From positions 9,858,001-9,922,000 of the forward strand of contig NC_059508.1 of the NCBI RefSeq assembly GCF_914767665.1: 64,000 bases of DNA, given 5' to 3'. The position numbers were made by a program, and so were the translations under genes. Below are positions 11,199 through 22,140 of the stretch, piece after piece. Numbering within the stretch: the stretch's first letter is position 1; every line of letters begins with the position of its first letter. Source of the DNA: Harmonia axyridis (taxonomy: Eukaryota > Arthropoda > Insecta > Coleoptera > Coccinellidae). The notes beneath the pieces are model-generated. The model was not told the DNA's origin. It did not search any database and saw nothing but the letters and a program-made list of their open reading frames with translations.

Positions 11199-11630
11199 TA
11201 CACTGTATCCGAAAAGTATGGAACAAATTCATTTTTAGCTAAACAGACCATTTTAAGAAATAATCCTGAAACATGTCGTATTTTTATTTTAATTTACCGT
11301 ATTTTAAAATAATAATCTAATATACAGGGTGAATTACTCTCGAGTAATGACATCACCATCATTTTTTTTCAATGGAACACCCCCATTTTGTCTCAATTTT
11401 CGGATTACTCTAGCTGAGCTGATTCCAAAAATGTATCACATGTTGATTCCAATTGGTACAGGTGGACAAAAATACAATAGTTTTGTGTGTGTTCATAAAG
11501 TAACGCGTAACATTCTTTATTAGTTAAATTAACAATTTTTTCAAAAACACTTATTGTCTAGAAGCAATTGGTTTGAATGTAACACCTTGTAGTTTGTTAC
11601 ATTTTTAAATTAATTTAATTGATTTTAGAT
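11199..11630 (+). mobile_element. Half copy (single arm) of a fold-back element
   Basis: From CACTGTATCCGAAAAGTATG this matches one arm of the complete fold-back elements at 36393 and 49225, through AATTGGTACAGG, CGCGTAACATTCTTTATTAG and GTAACACCTTGTAGTTTG. The second arm is absent. It sits in the Tigger intron, so it inserted there or was carried with it. The frame at 11329-11523 is non-genic. Confidence 0.8.
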
Positions 11631-12370
11631 TAAGTTTTGGGTTAGTATACTTTCAGATAATTTGCAATGATATGCGGTACCCATAAAAATGAAATTTATA
11701 CAGGGTGAGGAATTAAGTGACAATCAGACATTTCTGGAGAATTGAGACATTATGAAATATTAAAATTGAGAATTGAAATTATAGCTTTTGCTTATTCTTA
11801 CAATGGATTGCGATTTTTTCTTCTTATTTGTGTTTCTACAACAAATTTATATACAGGAGGATTCGTGAAAAACATACTAATGCCTATTTAATTATCACTT
11901 GATTGAAATTATTCCATTCTCAAATTATATGCACGGTGTCCGTTTCTTACGCGTATTTATGAAATTACTGAAATCGTAATATCATGCTTTATATTAGTCC
12001 GTTATAGATTATACTATTGAAATATTTTCGTATTATATTTATATTTTGGTTCTTCTATAAGAAGCATAGGACAGCCATAATGAAATCGCAATTTTTCAGT
12101 TCAGGTTCTGTAAATTCTTCTCTGATACGATTTATTGTTTTTCTAACAATATTTCAATATACAGGGTGATTTTGAAAAAAAAAATTTTTTTGTTAATGAT
12201 ATTACAGCTTCAGGTTGTTGTACTATTGTTCGAGTACATTGTATAATTGATGGTAATACAGAGTGTATGATTTTCGAATACCAATCAGAATTTATGGAAA
12301 CTATGGAATTGTGTATTTTTAAGTAAAGTATTTCTATGGGCAATGTGTTTAGGTGCACAATGTTGTTCTA

Positions 12371-12625
12371 TGGGCATTGCAGATCTACCGACAATGTAGA
12401 TCAATGGAAAACGTAGATAATTAGATATACCCGCAATGCGGAACTACCTACGAGGTAGATTTATGGGCACCTTTGATCTACCTACAAGTAGATCTATGGG
12501 CAACATTGATCTACCTACAAGATAGATCAATGGGTAACATTGATCTACCTACAAGGCAAATCTATGAACTTTATTGATCTATGGGATATATTGATCTACT
12601 TACAAGGTAGATCTATGGGCATGAT
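12371..12625. repeat. Hairpin minisatellite, ~34-bp units
   Basis: Degenerate units of about 33-34 bases contain the self-complementary halves GATCTACCT and AGGTAGATC around ACA, joined by a linker like TATGGGCAACATT. Clear units begin near 12441, 12475, 12508, 12542 and 12593, with worn ones from 12371. Every unit can fold into a hairpin. It lies in the Tigger intron. Confidence 0.75.
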
Positions 12626-12639
12626 TCTAATACCAAGAC

Positions 12640-12940
12640 ATAAATTGACTGGCTATGAGAAATCACCCAGCTAGATGGGTATTAAAATTTATAATGCACT
12701 ACCTGTTGAAATCAAGCAGGTAAAGAATAATCGTTTGTTTAATAAATCAGTTGAGGAATTTTTGTTGAAGAGGAGCTTTTATACTCTAGGGGAATATTTT
12801 GGGAATTCTTTTTAATTGTTTTTCTTCTTTGATATTTTGTATTTTTTTTTTCTGGTGACATATCCTATGCCAACCGTATTTGATTGTAAATATGGGGTTT
12901 AAAGGATAAATAAACATTATTATCATTAATATTATAATAG
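12640..12940 (+). pseudogene. 3' end of a non-LTR retrotransposon
   Basis: The frame 12681-12815 reads IKIYNALPVEIKQVKNNRLF, then NKSVEEFLLKRSFYTLGEYF and a stop. This is the usual C-terminus of jockey-like reverse transcriptase ORFs, where a 'YN-LP-EI' motif precedes an 'F-LK-L---FYS--EF' tail. About 125 bases of 3' untranslated sequence end in an AT-rich tail with ATAAATAAAC (12906). The reverse transcriptase and endonuclease parts are absent, a typical 5' truncation. It lies inside the Tigger intron. Confidence 0.7.
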
Positions 12941-12984
12941 TTTATTCCGAAACAAGCTGAATCTAATAATCATCAATGTTTCAG

Positions 12985-14407
12985 ATTTACTGGAATTCGT
13001 CATTCTGGGCCAGGTTCTCGTAAAACCTTACGGAAAGCAAAATATCCAGCGATGGAAAAAGAATTGTATTCCTGGTTTACTAAACAACGAAGCAAAAATA
13101 TTTCTGTTCCGCTTGAAATACTAGCGGCAAAAGCTCGACAAATGTTCAAGAATATTTATGGAGAAGATAAGTTTGTTGCAAGCAAAGGCTGGCTTTTCAA
13201 TTTCACAGAAAGGCATGGACTTAGGCATCTTAAAATCTGCGTTGAGAAATCATCAAATGATGAAACTGCTGTAGCTCCCGTTCTGGCTAAACTAAGACAA
13301 GTAATAGAAGCTCATGATCTCCAACCCCGGCAAATTTATACTGCTGAAGAGTCAGGCCTTTTTTGGAAGTTATTGCCTGATAAAACCTTCGTTCAAAGCA
13401 ACGAAGCAAGAAAATCAAGCAAAGAACGAATCACCTTTCTAGCATGCACAAACGGTGATGGTTCTCATAAACTTCGACCTCTTGTCATTGGAAAAGCAAA
13501 GAATCCAAGAGGATTCAAGAACAAAGCTCTACCTGTGGATTACGTCTCTAGTGAAAACGCGTCGATGACTCCGGCAATTTTTAAAACGTGGTTTCAAGAT
13601 TCCTTTTCGAAGCAAGTGAAATCATTCTTGAAAAATCAACGTCTTCCTGAAAAAGCCTTATTGTTGATTGACAATGCCCCGAGTCACTGCCCTGAGGAGG
13701 AATTGATTAGTGAAGATGGACATATTTTTACAATGTTTCTACCACCAAGATCTACAGCTTTGATACAGCCTATGCATCAAAATGCTATTAAATCTACAAA
13801 ACTGAATTACCGAAAAAGTCTTTTAGCACATATTCTTTCGATACTCGAAGATGGAGATGATGTCGGTAAATGTATTGAGAGCATAAATCTTTTCGATGCA
13901 GTTTGTTTACTCCATAATTCATGGCAAAAAGTGACAACAAACTCTTCAGAAAAGTATTGGCACGAACTTTTATCATGCAACTTACCCAATTATGATCCAG
14001 ATGATTTAATTCCCCTGAACTTATTACAGGAAAAAATGCAGCAAATAAACCATGACTATCAAGACATTTCGAATATGTTGACAAAAATTGATGGCGAAGT
14101 TTATTCAAATATTGAACTGAATCAATGGGTTGAAGATGCTGAAAAAGTAATGGAGGATGGCTATCTTGAGCATGACACTATAGATGATGACACCAGCAGT
14201 GACGAAGAAGTCGATATCAACCCAAACAAAATCAAGCACGTCGACGCAATAAAATATTTCAAATTGGGATTGCAATGGGCAGAAGAGAATAATATTGGAA
14301 TTACCGATATTCTGCTCCTGAAAAATATTCAGGAGAAAGCTGTAGTTAAGCATTCTTCTACTCTAACAGTTAAAAAACAACATGAAATATCTGATTATTC
14401 TGAGTAA
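12985..14407 (+). CDS. Tigger transposase, exon 2, with altered catalytic residues
   Basis: The exon is open from the acceptor at 12984 to the TAA at 14405, giving about 521 residues with exon 1. The second DNA-binding domain (Tc5/CENP-B type) runs KYPAMEKELYSWFTKQRSKN to FTERHGLRHLK. The DDE domain then shows IYTAEESGLFWK, ITFLACTNGDG, PLVIGKAKNPRGFK, ALLLIDNAPSHC and FLPPRSTALIQPMHQNAI. Counting from Met 13052, the central Asp207 is intact, but the first catalytic position is Glu99 (usual NADETGLFW, codon 13346-13348 GAA) and the third is His242 (usual QPMDQG, codon 13775-13777 CAT). Both are single-base changes. An acidic stretch (DDDTSSDEEVD) and a short tail follow, as in other members. 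No stops or frameshifts are visible, yet the enzyme should be inactive for strand transfer. Confidence 0.88.
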
Positions 14408-15799
14408 TATATTTATTTTGTGAGTTCGAGAATAAAGTCTATATTTATTTTAACCGTCTTTTTAATTTGCATCTCTACTAAATTGTAAGAAGCGATATTC
14501 CAGATTACTTACTGATCTGGATTAGCCATAGAGTTAATTGATCCGGATTATCGAGTCTCTACTGTATCATGACTTTTTTTTATTTTAAATGAATTTTCAT
14601 GAAAAAAAAAACAGTGAATTATTGGAACACATAATTATGTATTCGATGCATTCGATCCTTACTTGATGGATATTCGTGCCTGATGATGAACTTGAAATAA
14701 GTTCGAAACTGGGCGATTACACAATGTAAGCCCTGAATTGTTAACATCATATTTTTGGTAGTAAAATGAAGAAACTATAAAAACCTATTTTATTAGCATA
14801 TTAGCATTATTAGCTGAAACAATTCAATTTCTGATGGAAATTCAATATCAAATAAAATAAAGCAATTTTGATTGTTCCTAGCCGTTATTACTGCCACAAG
14901 TATTCAATCGTATAGTCGATTTAACTTAAAAATTGATGTAGTGAAAGTTCAATAAAAAATTCCAATATACGAATTCATTGCCTATGAGAAATCACCCAAT
15001 ATTCAGGAAATTAAAATGTTAAAATTAAAAATGTTATTCACGAGAATATAGATTCTGAAACACTAGCACCATCTGTTGTTATAAGCTTGAACTTCAATGA
15101 GGAAATCTCGTCTTTGATTGTAGGTGTTTCATTTCTCGTTACTAGATGGTACAATATTCCATTTCAAAATTTCTTTCCCATCAATTCAAAAATATTTTGA
15201 TAATATAATAGTTTCACGTTTGTACCTTCAGTTGAGCTCAAAATTATATTTTCACCCTTCACCGAATGATCATATACCCCTAGTCGGATTGCACCCATAA
15301 TGGAACTTAAACGCGGTATTCAAGATCCGAATCTACCCTGAAAATTTCAAGTTGACATCTCTTTTCGTTCAACATTTATAATGTTTACGGCTGGACAGAC
15401 ATCCTTAAATTTGATCATAAATTCGTCATCAAAGGGTGGAACTTTATCGCTTGTGACCATTCTCGGCTCAAAATTCGAGAAGTATAGACATTATGACGGC
15501 GAAAGAGCACTTAAAAAATTAGTAAAGCATTTTTCGTCTTGTAACAGGAAAAGTTCTAATTTATGCATTTCCAACGCTTACAGAAGTTCGAAAGGGTTGA
15601 AATTACTATGAAATTATTTATGTATATACTCGAATACCTATACTTAATTTCATCCAAGGCGAACTAGTAAAATGCGAAATATTGAGATCCTGGGAATTTC
15701 ACTTTTGCGCATGAACAATTCCTTGTAACAATTTTCCACAACTTTTATCTAATTTTCATCAAATTTCATATAGGTAAACTATTTCCAGTTAAACAAGGA

Positions 15800-16929
15800 G
15801 GTAGAAAGGAAATTAAAAAGTTCCTTGGATAATTTTGAGGAAAAAAAGTCCCATAAAGATTTATTTTCGAGATACAGGGTGTGAAAGTTTGATTTTTTGC
15901 ACTTCACAAGTAATTCAATTGAAATTTTGGTATAGAAATTGCAATTTAGAGTTTACATCACGTGCTTTGCAATTACGATTGAAAATCTACATGGTGATAT
16001 TCTTTCTGGAATATTTCTCTTTTCCTCCAGAACTTTTTTTTGATGGACCAATGGTAGTTCAAAAAGATGTAAAAACAAACTAAAAAACTTTTCAGTTTCT
16101 TGTAGTTTGGTCGTATCTGCTACCGATTTCGAGAAAAAAGTTCAAACAATTCTGTCGAAATGTTCAGGAGAATCCAAATTTAAAATTATCAAAAAATGCA
16201 GTTGGTAAGCTGTGATTAATAAATTAATTATTGTAGCATGACTACTTTTGTGATGATTTTACGGGTATATCGAACCCGTAAAATCATCACAAAAGTAGTA
16301 GAACTTTAAGAAACACCCTGCTTTGGTTTCCAGATACAGGGTGTTAAAATTTAATTTTTTCAAGTTTTTTTGCTCATAGCGCCGTCACTTCAAAAGATAT
16401 TCAACTTTAATTTGGCAAAGATATTCCAATTGAAAGTAATCATCATGTGGTATGCCAATTTTGAATGCAACTCTACAGGGTGATATTTCTTCTGGGACAG
16501 TGCCCGCTTCTTCTCTGCAGAACTTTCTGTTGCAGACCACTGGTAGAAATATGTAGATACAAAGGAAATTTGGGTTAGTACTGAACTTTTTGGATTCTCG
16601 TAGTTTTGACGTATCTGCCACCAATTTTTACTGAAAAAAAATCAAACAATTCTCCAGTAATCCTCGGGAAAATTCAAATTATTTTAAAGATCCATTTAAT
16701 GAGCTGTGATGAATAAATTCATCATAAATGTTGGTACTTATTTACCTAATCTATAGCGAAGATTAACAAAGATTCGATAGACTTGTATAACTATAAAAAA
16801 TAGTACAATAAGAAACACCCTGCATCTCGAAAACCAAGCGTTTGCGGGCCAATGTTTATAGGACTTTTTCTCTTAAAATTCTCCATGGAATCTCTCTTTT
16901 TCTTTTGTCCCTCAAATTTAGGAACATTC
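15800..16929. mobile_element. Long-TIR MITE with an internally duplicated core
   Basis: The left arm (about 15800-15880, including AGTTCCTTGGATAATTTT and TTCGAGATACAGGGTGT) is the inverted complement of the right arm (about 16810-16929, ACACCCTGCATCTCGAAAAC to CTCAAATTTAGG). Between them lie two related core copies, about 15880-16330 and 16331-16800. They share a TTTAATTTTTTCAAG start, a CAGAACTTT segment and CGTATCTGC followed by an AAACAATTCT segment. The second core start repeats GATACAGGGTGTT. No transposase is present. Parts of this family recur at 9686, 10686, 45812 and 52300. Confidence 0.65.
16241..16299. repeat. Perfect 26-bp hairpin with a 7-nt loop
   Basis: The left arm 16241-16266 (ACTACTTTTGTGATGATT through ACGGGT) and the right arm 16274-16299 are exact complements, with loop ATATCGA. 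The related core copy at about 16700-16760 lacks the hairpin. It lies at the end of the first core copy of the surrounding MITE. Confidence 0.85.
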
Positions 16930-17115
16930 AGTAAAAGGATTTCAATAAAAAAAGGCAATATGTTAAAAATATCCTATCCTCTCTCCATTTCGGTTTTGGC
17001 AAAACCAAAGCGCCTCCGCCAAACATCGCCAAACGTATCTAACATAAAAGAAAGTGGATCAAAGGTTATTACATTATGAAATGAAACTACCTTGATTGCT
17101 GTACAAGACTAACCC

Positions 17116-17374
17116 ACTTATAAGTACGTCACAGTCGTCTTGTGACGTCATTGCGAAGTGCGCGCGTCGACAATCGGTACTTCTACTTGGATTTCCACGC
17201 TTTGGCGTTCAAGAAACACGCTCAACACCCGAGTGGTCTTAAGTCAAGTCTGCGCCGCGGTGTGGTGCGCGTGACAGTGTTCAACTTGCGAAAAGTGGTA
17301 GTTCTTTCGAAAAGTGACAAGTGGAGTGCCCTTATTGGATTTAAATTTTGACGCACGTCGCTCTTTTTGTAAGT
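17116..17374 (+). promoter_or_regulatory. CpG-rich promoter-like segment with possible non-coding first exon
   Basis: In strongly AT-rich surroundings this stretch is dense in CG dinucleotides (for example GTGCGCGCGTCGAC and CTGCGCCGCGGTGTGG). It has TATAAG at 17119-17124 and a perfect cAMP-response palindrome TGACGTCA at 17143-17150. It resembles an insect 5' untranslated exon (AGTGTTCAACTTGCGAAAAG) and ends at a strong donor, GTAAGT, at 17369. No ATG-initiated frame of any length spans it. The most economical reading is promoter plus untranslated first exon of a plus-strand gene whose coding exons lie far downstream, possibly including 51854-52015. That link is conjecture. Confidence 0.4.
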
Positions 17375-20300
17375 CGACTCAAAACACTCTGTTAATCGAT
17401 CCTCGAAAGGAATTTCCTGAAGAAAGTAAACAATCTTCTGGCACTTTCTTTATGCAATTTATGGATGAAGAAAGTTTGATGCACAATTAGCGTGCGAGGG
17501 AATTGTCGGCAAAAAATTTTGGCGTTGCGAAAATCAAATTTTTTTTGAGTTGAAATTTTTTTGAGAAATTTAATTTTATACAATAACAGATTAATTTTTT
17601 GAAAACCATATTTCATATCATCGCAAGCCCGCATTGAATCATAACTAAGCGATCTTTTGCAACATTATTATGGCATCTTAATAGTTGGTATTTTAGCTTC
17701 CGTTTTAATCCCTACACTGTAGGAAATTCTACCAACCTTGACCAATATTCGGGGATCATTCTCACTTTCATCAATTTCATACGAAATTTCCATTTTGTAA
17801 TATCGTGAAAAGAAATCAGCGATTGATTTAAAATGCAGCAATCCTCGTACAATGTTGACGAGGAGAGAGAAACTGGTTGGTACTTTCGAAATAGGTAGTT
17901 GATTATATAAACAATCCTCACATAATTAATACGAATACTACAATAATTGTATCGACTTATCTAAGAGAATTCTCATGAGACCAAGAGAATGACATGCAAA
18001 GGAATTGTTTTATTTTTCTCCTGGAATAATATATACTTTTTTGCAATTTTACACCGACTAAATTATTTCACTCGAAAAACTTTTTCAAACTTAACTTAAA
18101 AACTCTTATCTTAAAAAACTTAACTTGAAAAATTAATGCTTGATCGACTAGCTACAATTTTCAACTAAAAAATACTGTTTCATTGATATTGAGCCCATCA
18201 AAAATAATAATACATCCGATAAATGCTAAAGCAGTACCTATTCGAGATTTAATTCATAATAATCATCATTATCACTAAATCAAGCGCTTCAACTTGGGCA
18301 TCTTCCATTTGATTCAATAATAATAGTGGAAGTCATTAACATGAGACTTGCTTGACTACTATATGTTTATGATATAAATAGAATAATTGCTTGTTCCGAC
18401 AAGGAAAACTTTTTTTGAGAATAGAAACAAGAATTGAAAATGTCTTCTGAGAAAAACTCGTATTTTATACGATCCTGAAATATTATCTATACATAAAAGA
18501 AAAAAATAGTTTTGAGAGCGTTCTTAAATACAATTTACTATTTTTAGAATTCGAAATTTCATAGCATAACAATCGCCATATAAAATAAAAAGTTTTGATT
18601 AGATTTAGTCAAAAATAGTTTCTGTATAATTTTTTCAAAATCTGTACTTTCTTATAAGTTGCCCCTGTATCACAGATTATTTTTCAACTCGTGTTAAATA
18701 ATTTGAAATTGGGATTTCCTAAATACCATTTAAATTTAAAGAATTTCTAAAGTCTTAAGACTAGGGATTTGCGGTAAGAATACGTTATGTTAATTATGAT
18801 TATTTCAAATCATATTTTCGATTGCATGATGGCATATCTTAATTTTTCAAAAAATGAATTTAAAAAAATTTTATTCCTTATTTTGAATACCTACCACTTG
18901 AAATTTATAGATCAGACTTTTGTGAGTGATTGAAAGATATACATATAGAACTATAGCTATCGATTTCAGGTTCAGATTTAAAAAACAGCATGATATTCAA
19001 TTACTACTAGGTGGATTTGTTAGCTAGTTAGATCTTCGAGGTGAATAGACCCGAATTAGATTAATCTGATATCATCAAATAAGAGAAAATATATCATCAA
19101 CTCCAAAGAGCCAGTATGCTCAACAAATCACCGAAAACATAAAAAAATCCCTCTAAACAATCTAAAATTATCCTCGACTTTTATCACAATTCAGTGCACT
19201 TTAAAATGTTTTTACTATCACTGGAATAAATTTCATTTCCATTTCAACCAAAATCCCATTCTCTTCGCTTTCTTTAACACCATACTATTTTGATTTCTTT
19301 TGGTAGTTATTCATTATACACTAATGATTCTGGTGTCGGTGTAGCTGTGAAGAGAGTGAGAGGAGGTATATTGTGATAGATAATGAAGATTTGGAAGTGA
19401 GCACGTTCTCAATTTTCTCTTTCAGCATTTCTTGTTCACATAATTCGAATAGCTTATTAACACGTAAGAACTGGGCTATGTAGAAGATACTCTACAACCA
19501 TTCATCATTCGATCATGTTTAAGATTTTTCACGAATTTCATATTCAAGAACATTGCGAATTCTTCACTATGTATTATTATTTCAATTTTATAATTATATG
19601 TAATCCAGTTTTGGAAAAAAGTTTTTTTTCAAATTCGATTTCTTGATTAATTGAAATTTTATATGAACAGTTTCCTAGAGAAGCTCTGGACTAATTTTTT
19701 ATTCGATTTTTGAATTCTACACAATCAAAAACTGTGAAAATTACAGTGTAGATTGAAAAATGTTTTTTTTTTGAAAAATTCATTAAACATTAAAAATAAT
19801 AATTCACTACTCTCCATTCCATTCACAATGAACTCCAAAAGGAATGATAACTGCAACATATCCATCTCATTAATTCCAAATTCGAAGTTTTAACTCAAAT
19901 GCCCACAGAAAAAATATTCGAAAGAAATCTCATCAGATCGATCATCGAATATATCAATCATGTTCTACTCATCATATTTGTCGGGATGCAAGGCATTGGG
20001 AGTAGCCCAAAAGAAGTTCATGAATGGGACAATTAAAAAACAATAGCGTATTTAGATGGATCCTCAATAAACATTTTTTTCAACTTATCAAGGTTATAAA
20101 AAAACGGCCTAAGAATGTATAGCTGTCGAACTTGACAAGGTATTCTATACTTATATCCTGTTCATTGTTTTTAAGGAGTACCGTTAAGATTGAAAACAAA
20201 ACACAACTGATTTCCTGCATGCATGATAGTGTCTTCCAACTGCATTCAGGTTGAATAGGAATAAGTTAATGTTTTTTTTTGTTTACGAATCAGATGAAAG

Positions 20301-21480
20301 ACAGATCGATGCATCGTCTGGTAAATGCTTACTTTGCAAAAAAGTATTGGAAACTGGTCGATGAAACACAAAATATGTATTTATTCATCCTAATTCATTG
20401 TATCGCCTGCAAAGTAGATCCTTTCCGAAATATGACAAAACTCAATTTTCAAATTCACGCCATGAAGTCCTTTTTATGTTTTCGTTTTCGATGGATAATT
20501 TGAATAATAATAATGGAGTTTATTTCCGTAAATAAACAAAATACATCACTGAGGTATAAAACATTATTACCTGTATGTGATATGAAATACAATATCAGAG
20601 AAAAACGCGTCTATTTTTGGTGAAATTGGAATTTAAAAATTTTTCAACAAGTCAAATCAGAAAAACTTGCTAATTTTTTTGCACGTGTGAAAACTAAACA
20701 GTTTCAGCGTAAGGAATTCTATCAATCTGGATGACAGATGTCACCAAAACTCCACTTGAGTATAGAGGACAGTTGTAACAAGTAAGCAACAAAAGAATAT
20801 TCACAAATTCTTCCAAGCTTTTCAAATGATCGCTGCAGTATGATGAGCCAAATATTTTTAAAGCATTTGATAGATCTGTGAAAACTTTCATAATGTGTCT
20901 ATGATTTCTCACAGTCGCAAGTAAATCCTTCTCATAGATCAACAGACAAATGATGCAGTTCGAGCTCATGCAACTATTGACTAGGAACAAATTTCAAGCA
21001 GCAAATACACTTGGCATCTAGATATGGACTACACATTTTACAAGTAATTCTGCTTCTTGTCCACGTAGACCATTGTATCTCTGATACATCTCCCGCTGTC
21101 TCTTTGACAAGGACTGAGAGATCTTAAAATCAATAGGCGACGTTCATATACCTATAACTTAAAAAGATATTGAAGAGCCCACCAAGGAATCAATTGGGAA
21201 ACAACAGCAGCAGGAAGCTCAACTCGTTTGTAGAGATGAGTTGAATGATATATTACCGTAGTTGAGAAATATACCAAAATATTGGTCTTAATTGCTGGCT
21301 ATAGGCCAAATTTTCAAAGTGGATGAATAACTGTTGAATTATGTACATATTTGGATTTAAAAGGGTCAGTTCAAGCAGACCTTCTATTTGGTGATGAGGA
21401 TCTTATTCAAGGATTGATGACACATGATTTTGACTTGTTTTCTAGGTTCACTATCTCGAATAACTAAAATTGCGATTGTC
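17375..21480. other. Long stretch without a recognisable gene
   Basis: This is AT-rich DNA with many homopolymer runs. A minus-strand frame at 20694-20990 (CIICLLIYEKDLLATVRNHR) and cysteine-bearing translation upstream of it to about 21110 hint at an old coding fragment, but I cannot name it and it contains stops. A plus-strand frame at 20279-20503 has no recognisable motif. Confidence 0.45.
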
Positions 21481-21489
21481 TTTTTGCTT

Positions 21490-22140
21490 GGGTGTTACAT
21501 AGCACCGTCTTGTTGAAAATGATCACCGCTCATAATTTATATCTCCCAATTCCGGCTATAAAAACCATTAATTATAGCTCGGTAGCGCAATACATTCACC
21601 GTAACAGTAGCACCAATCTCATTTTCGAATGGACAAGATCCAATCATACCACCAGCTCAAAAACTGCACCAAACAGTGACATATTGAGGATTGGAAGGCT
21701 TTTCAACAATCATTGTTGGATTTTTCCAAGCACCAAATGCGACAATTCTGCTTATTAACATAGTCTTTGATGTGAAAATGGGTCTCATCACTGAAGATGA
21801 TTTTTCGATGAGAATCCAGATTATTTTGATGAATTTCAAGGACTCAATCAGCAAAGACGTTGCTGGTGATCAACCTGCTAGAATTTTATGTTAACTGAAC
21901 TTTGAATGTCTCCAGACCTAAGTCTTTATGCAGAATACGTTGTAATGTTGTTTGGAGAAAGTTTGTGAAAAATTTTCCAAGATCAACGAGGAATCGACAA
22001 ACCTGGGTGTTTGTCAGCACTACTGGCTACAGCAGCAATATTCTCAATTGTTTTTGAGCGACACACACTAACTTGTCCCAACAGCTCGAATTTTTTCACC
22101 AGTTTCACTATTGACGTCCTAATTGATAACTTAAAAGTGC
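21490..22140 (-). pseudogene. Old mariner-like relic related to the DD41D family
   Basis: On the minus strand, worn translation includes NIAAV-type and HPGLSIPRRS-type segments (about 22000-22080), VDHQQR (about 21865), KPTMIVEKPSNPQYVTVWCS (21657-21720) and FQQDGA (about 21510). These follow the same order as the DD41D elements. Unlike the five deletion copies, this one keeps the region between the N-terminus and the first catalytic Asp. It has many stops and no clear TIRs. It is probably a different, older lineage. Confidence 0.7.

Larger units (their letters stand above)
10842..14564 (+). mobile_element. Tigger/jerky-type (pogo superfamily) DNA transposon
   Basis: The element begins CAGTAGAGACTGGATAATCC and ends with the near-complement GGATTATCGAGTCTCTACTG. 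TA dinucleotides flank it at 10840-10841 and 14565-14566, and removing it with one TA restores the empty sequence seen in tandem unit 2. The TIR is the familiar Tigger type. It encodes one transposase in two exons (11022-11164 and 12985-14407) with a TATATAA 15 bases upstream of the ATG and AATAAA at about 14430. The intervening 1.8 kb contains other repeats: half of a fold-back element, ends of 'ACAGGGTG' elements, a hairpin minisatellite and a LINE tail. The whole is about 3.7 kb, long for a Tigger because of these nested pieces. Confidence 0.92.
10793..15800. repeat. Tandem unit 3 of the ~1.3-kb repeat, split by a Tigger element
   Basis: About 49 bases of the unit start (10793-10841, including TTCGATACAGAAAAAAC) are followed by the Tigger insertion, and the unit resumes at 14565 with TATCATGACTTTTTT. 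The remainder matches unit 2 closely through CTGTTCCTAGCCGTT (about 14872), the GCACCATCTGTTGTTATAAG segment, and GGTGGAACTTTATCGCTTGT (15436). Open frames at 15381-15611 are shadows within it. Confidence 0.78.

Noticed and set aside
20694..21110. Minus-strand cysteine-bearing frames that might be a zinc-finger (ZAD-like) fragment
   Set aside because: Cysteine spacing does not fit a ZAD or other finger, and stops break the upstream part.
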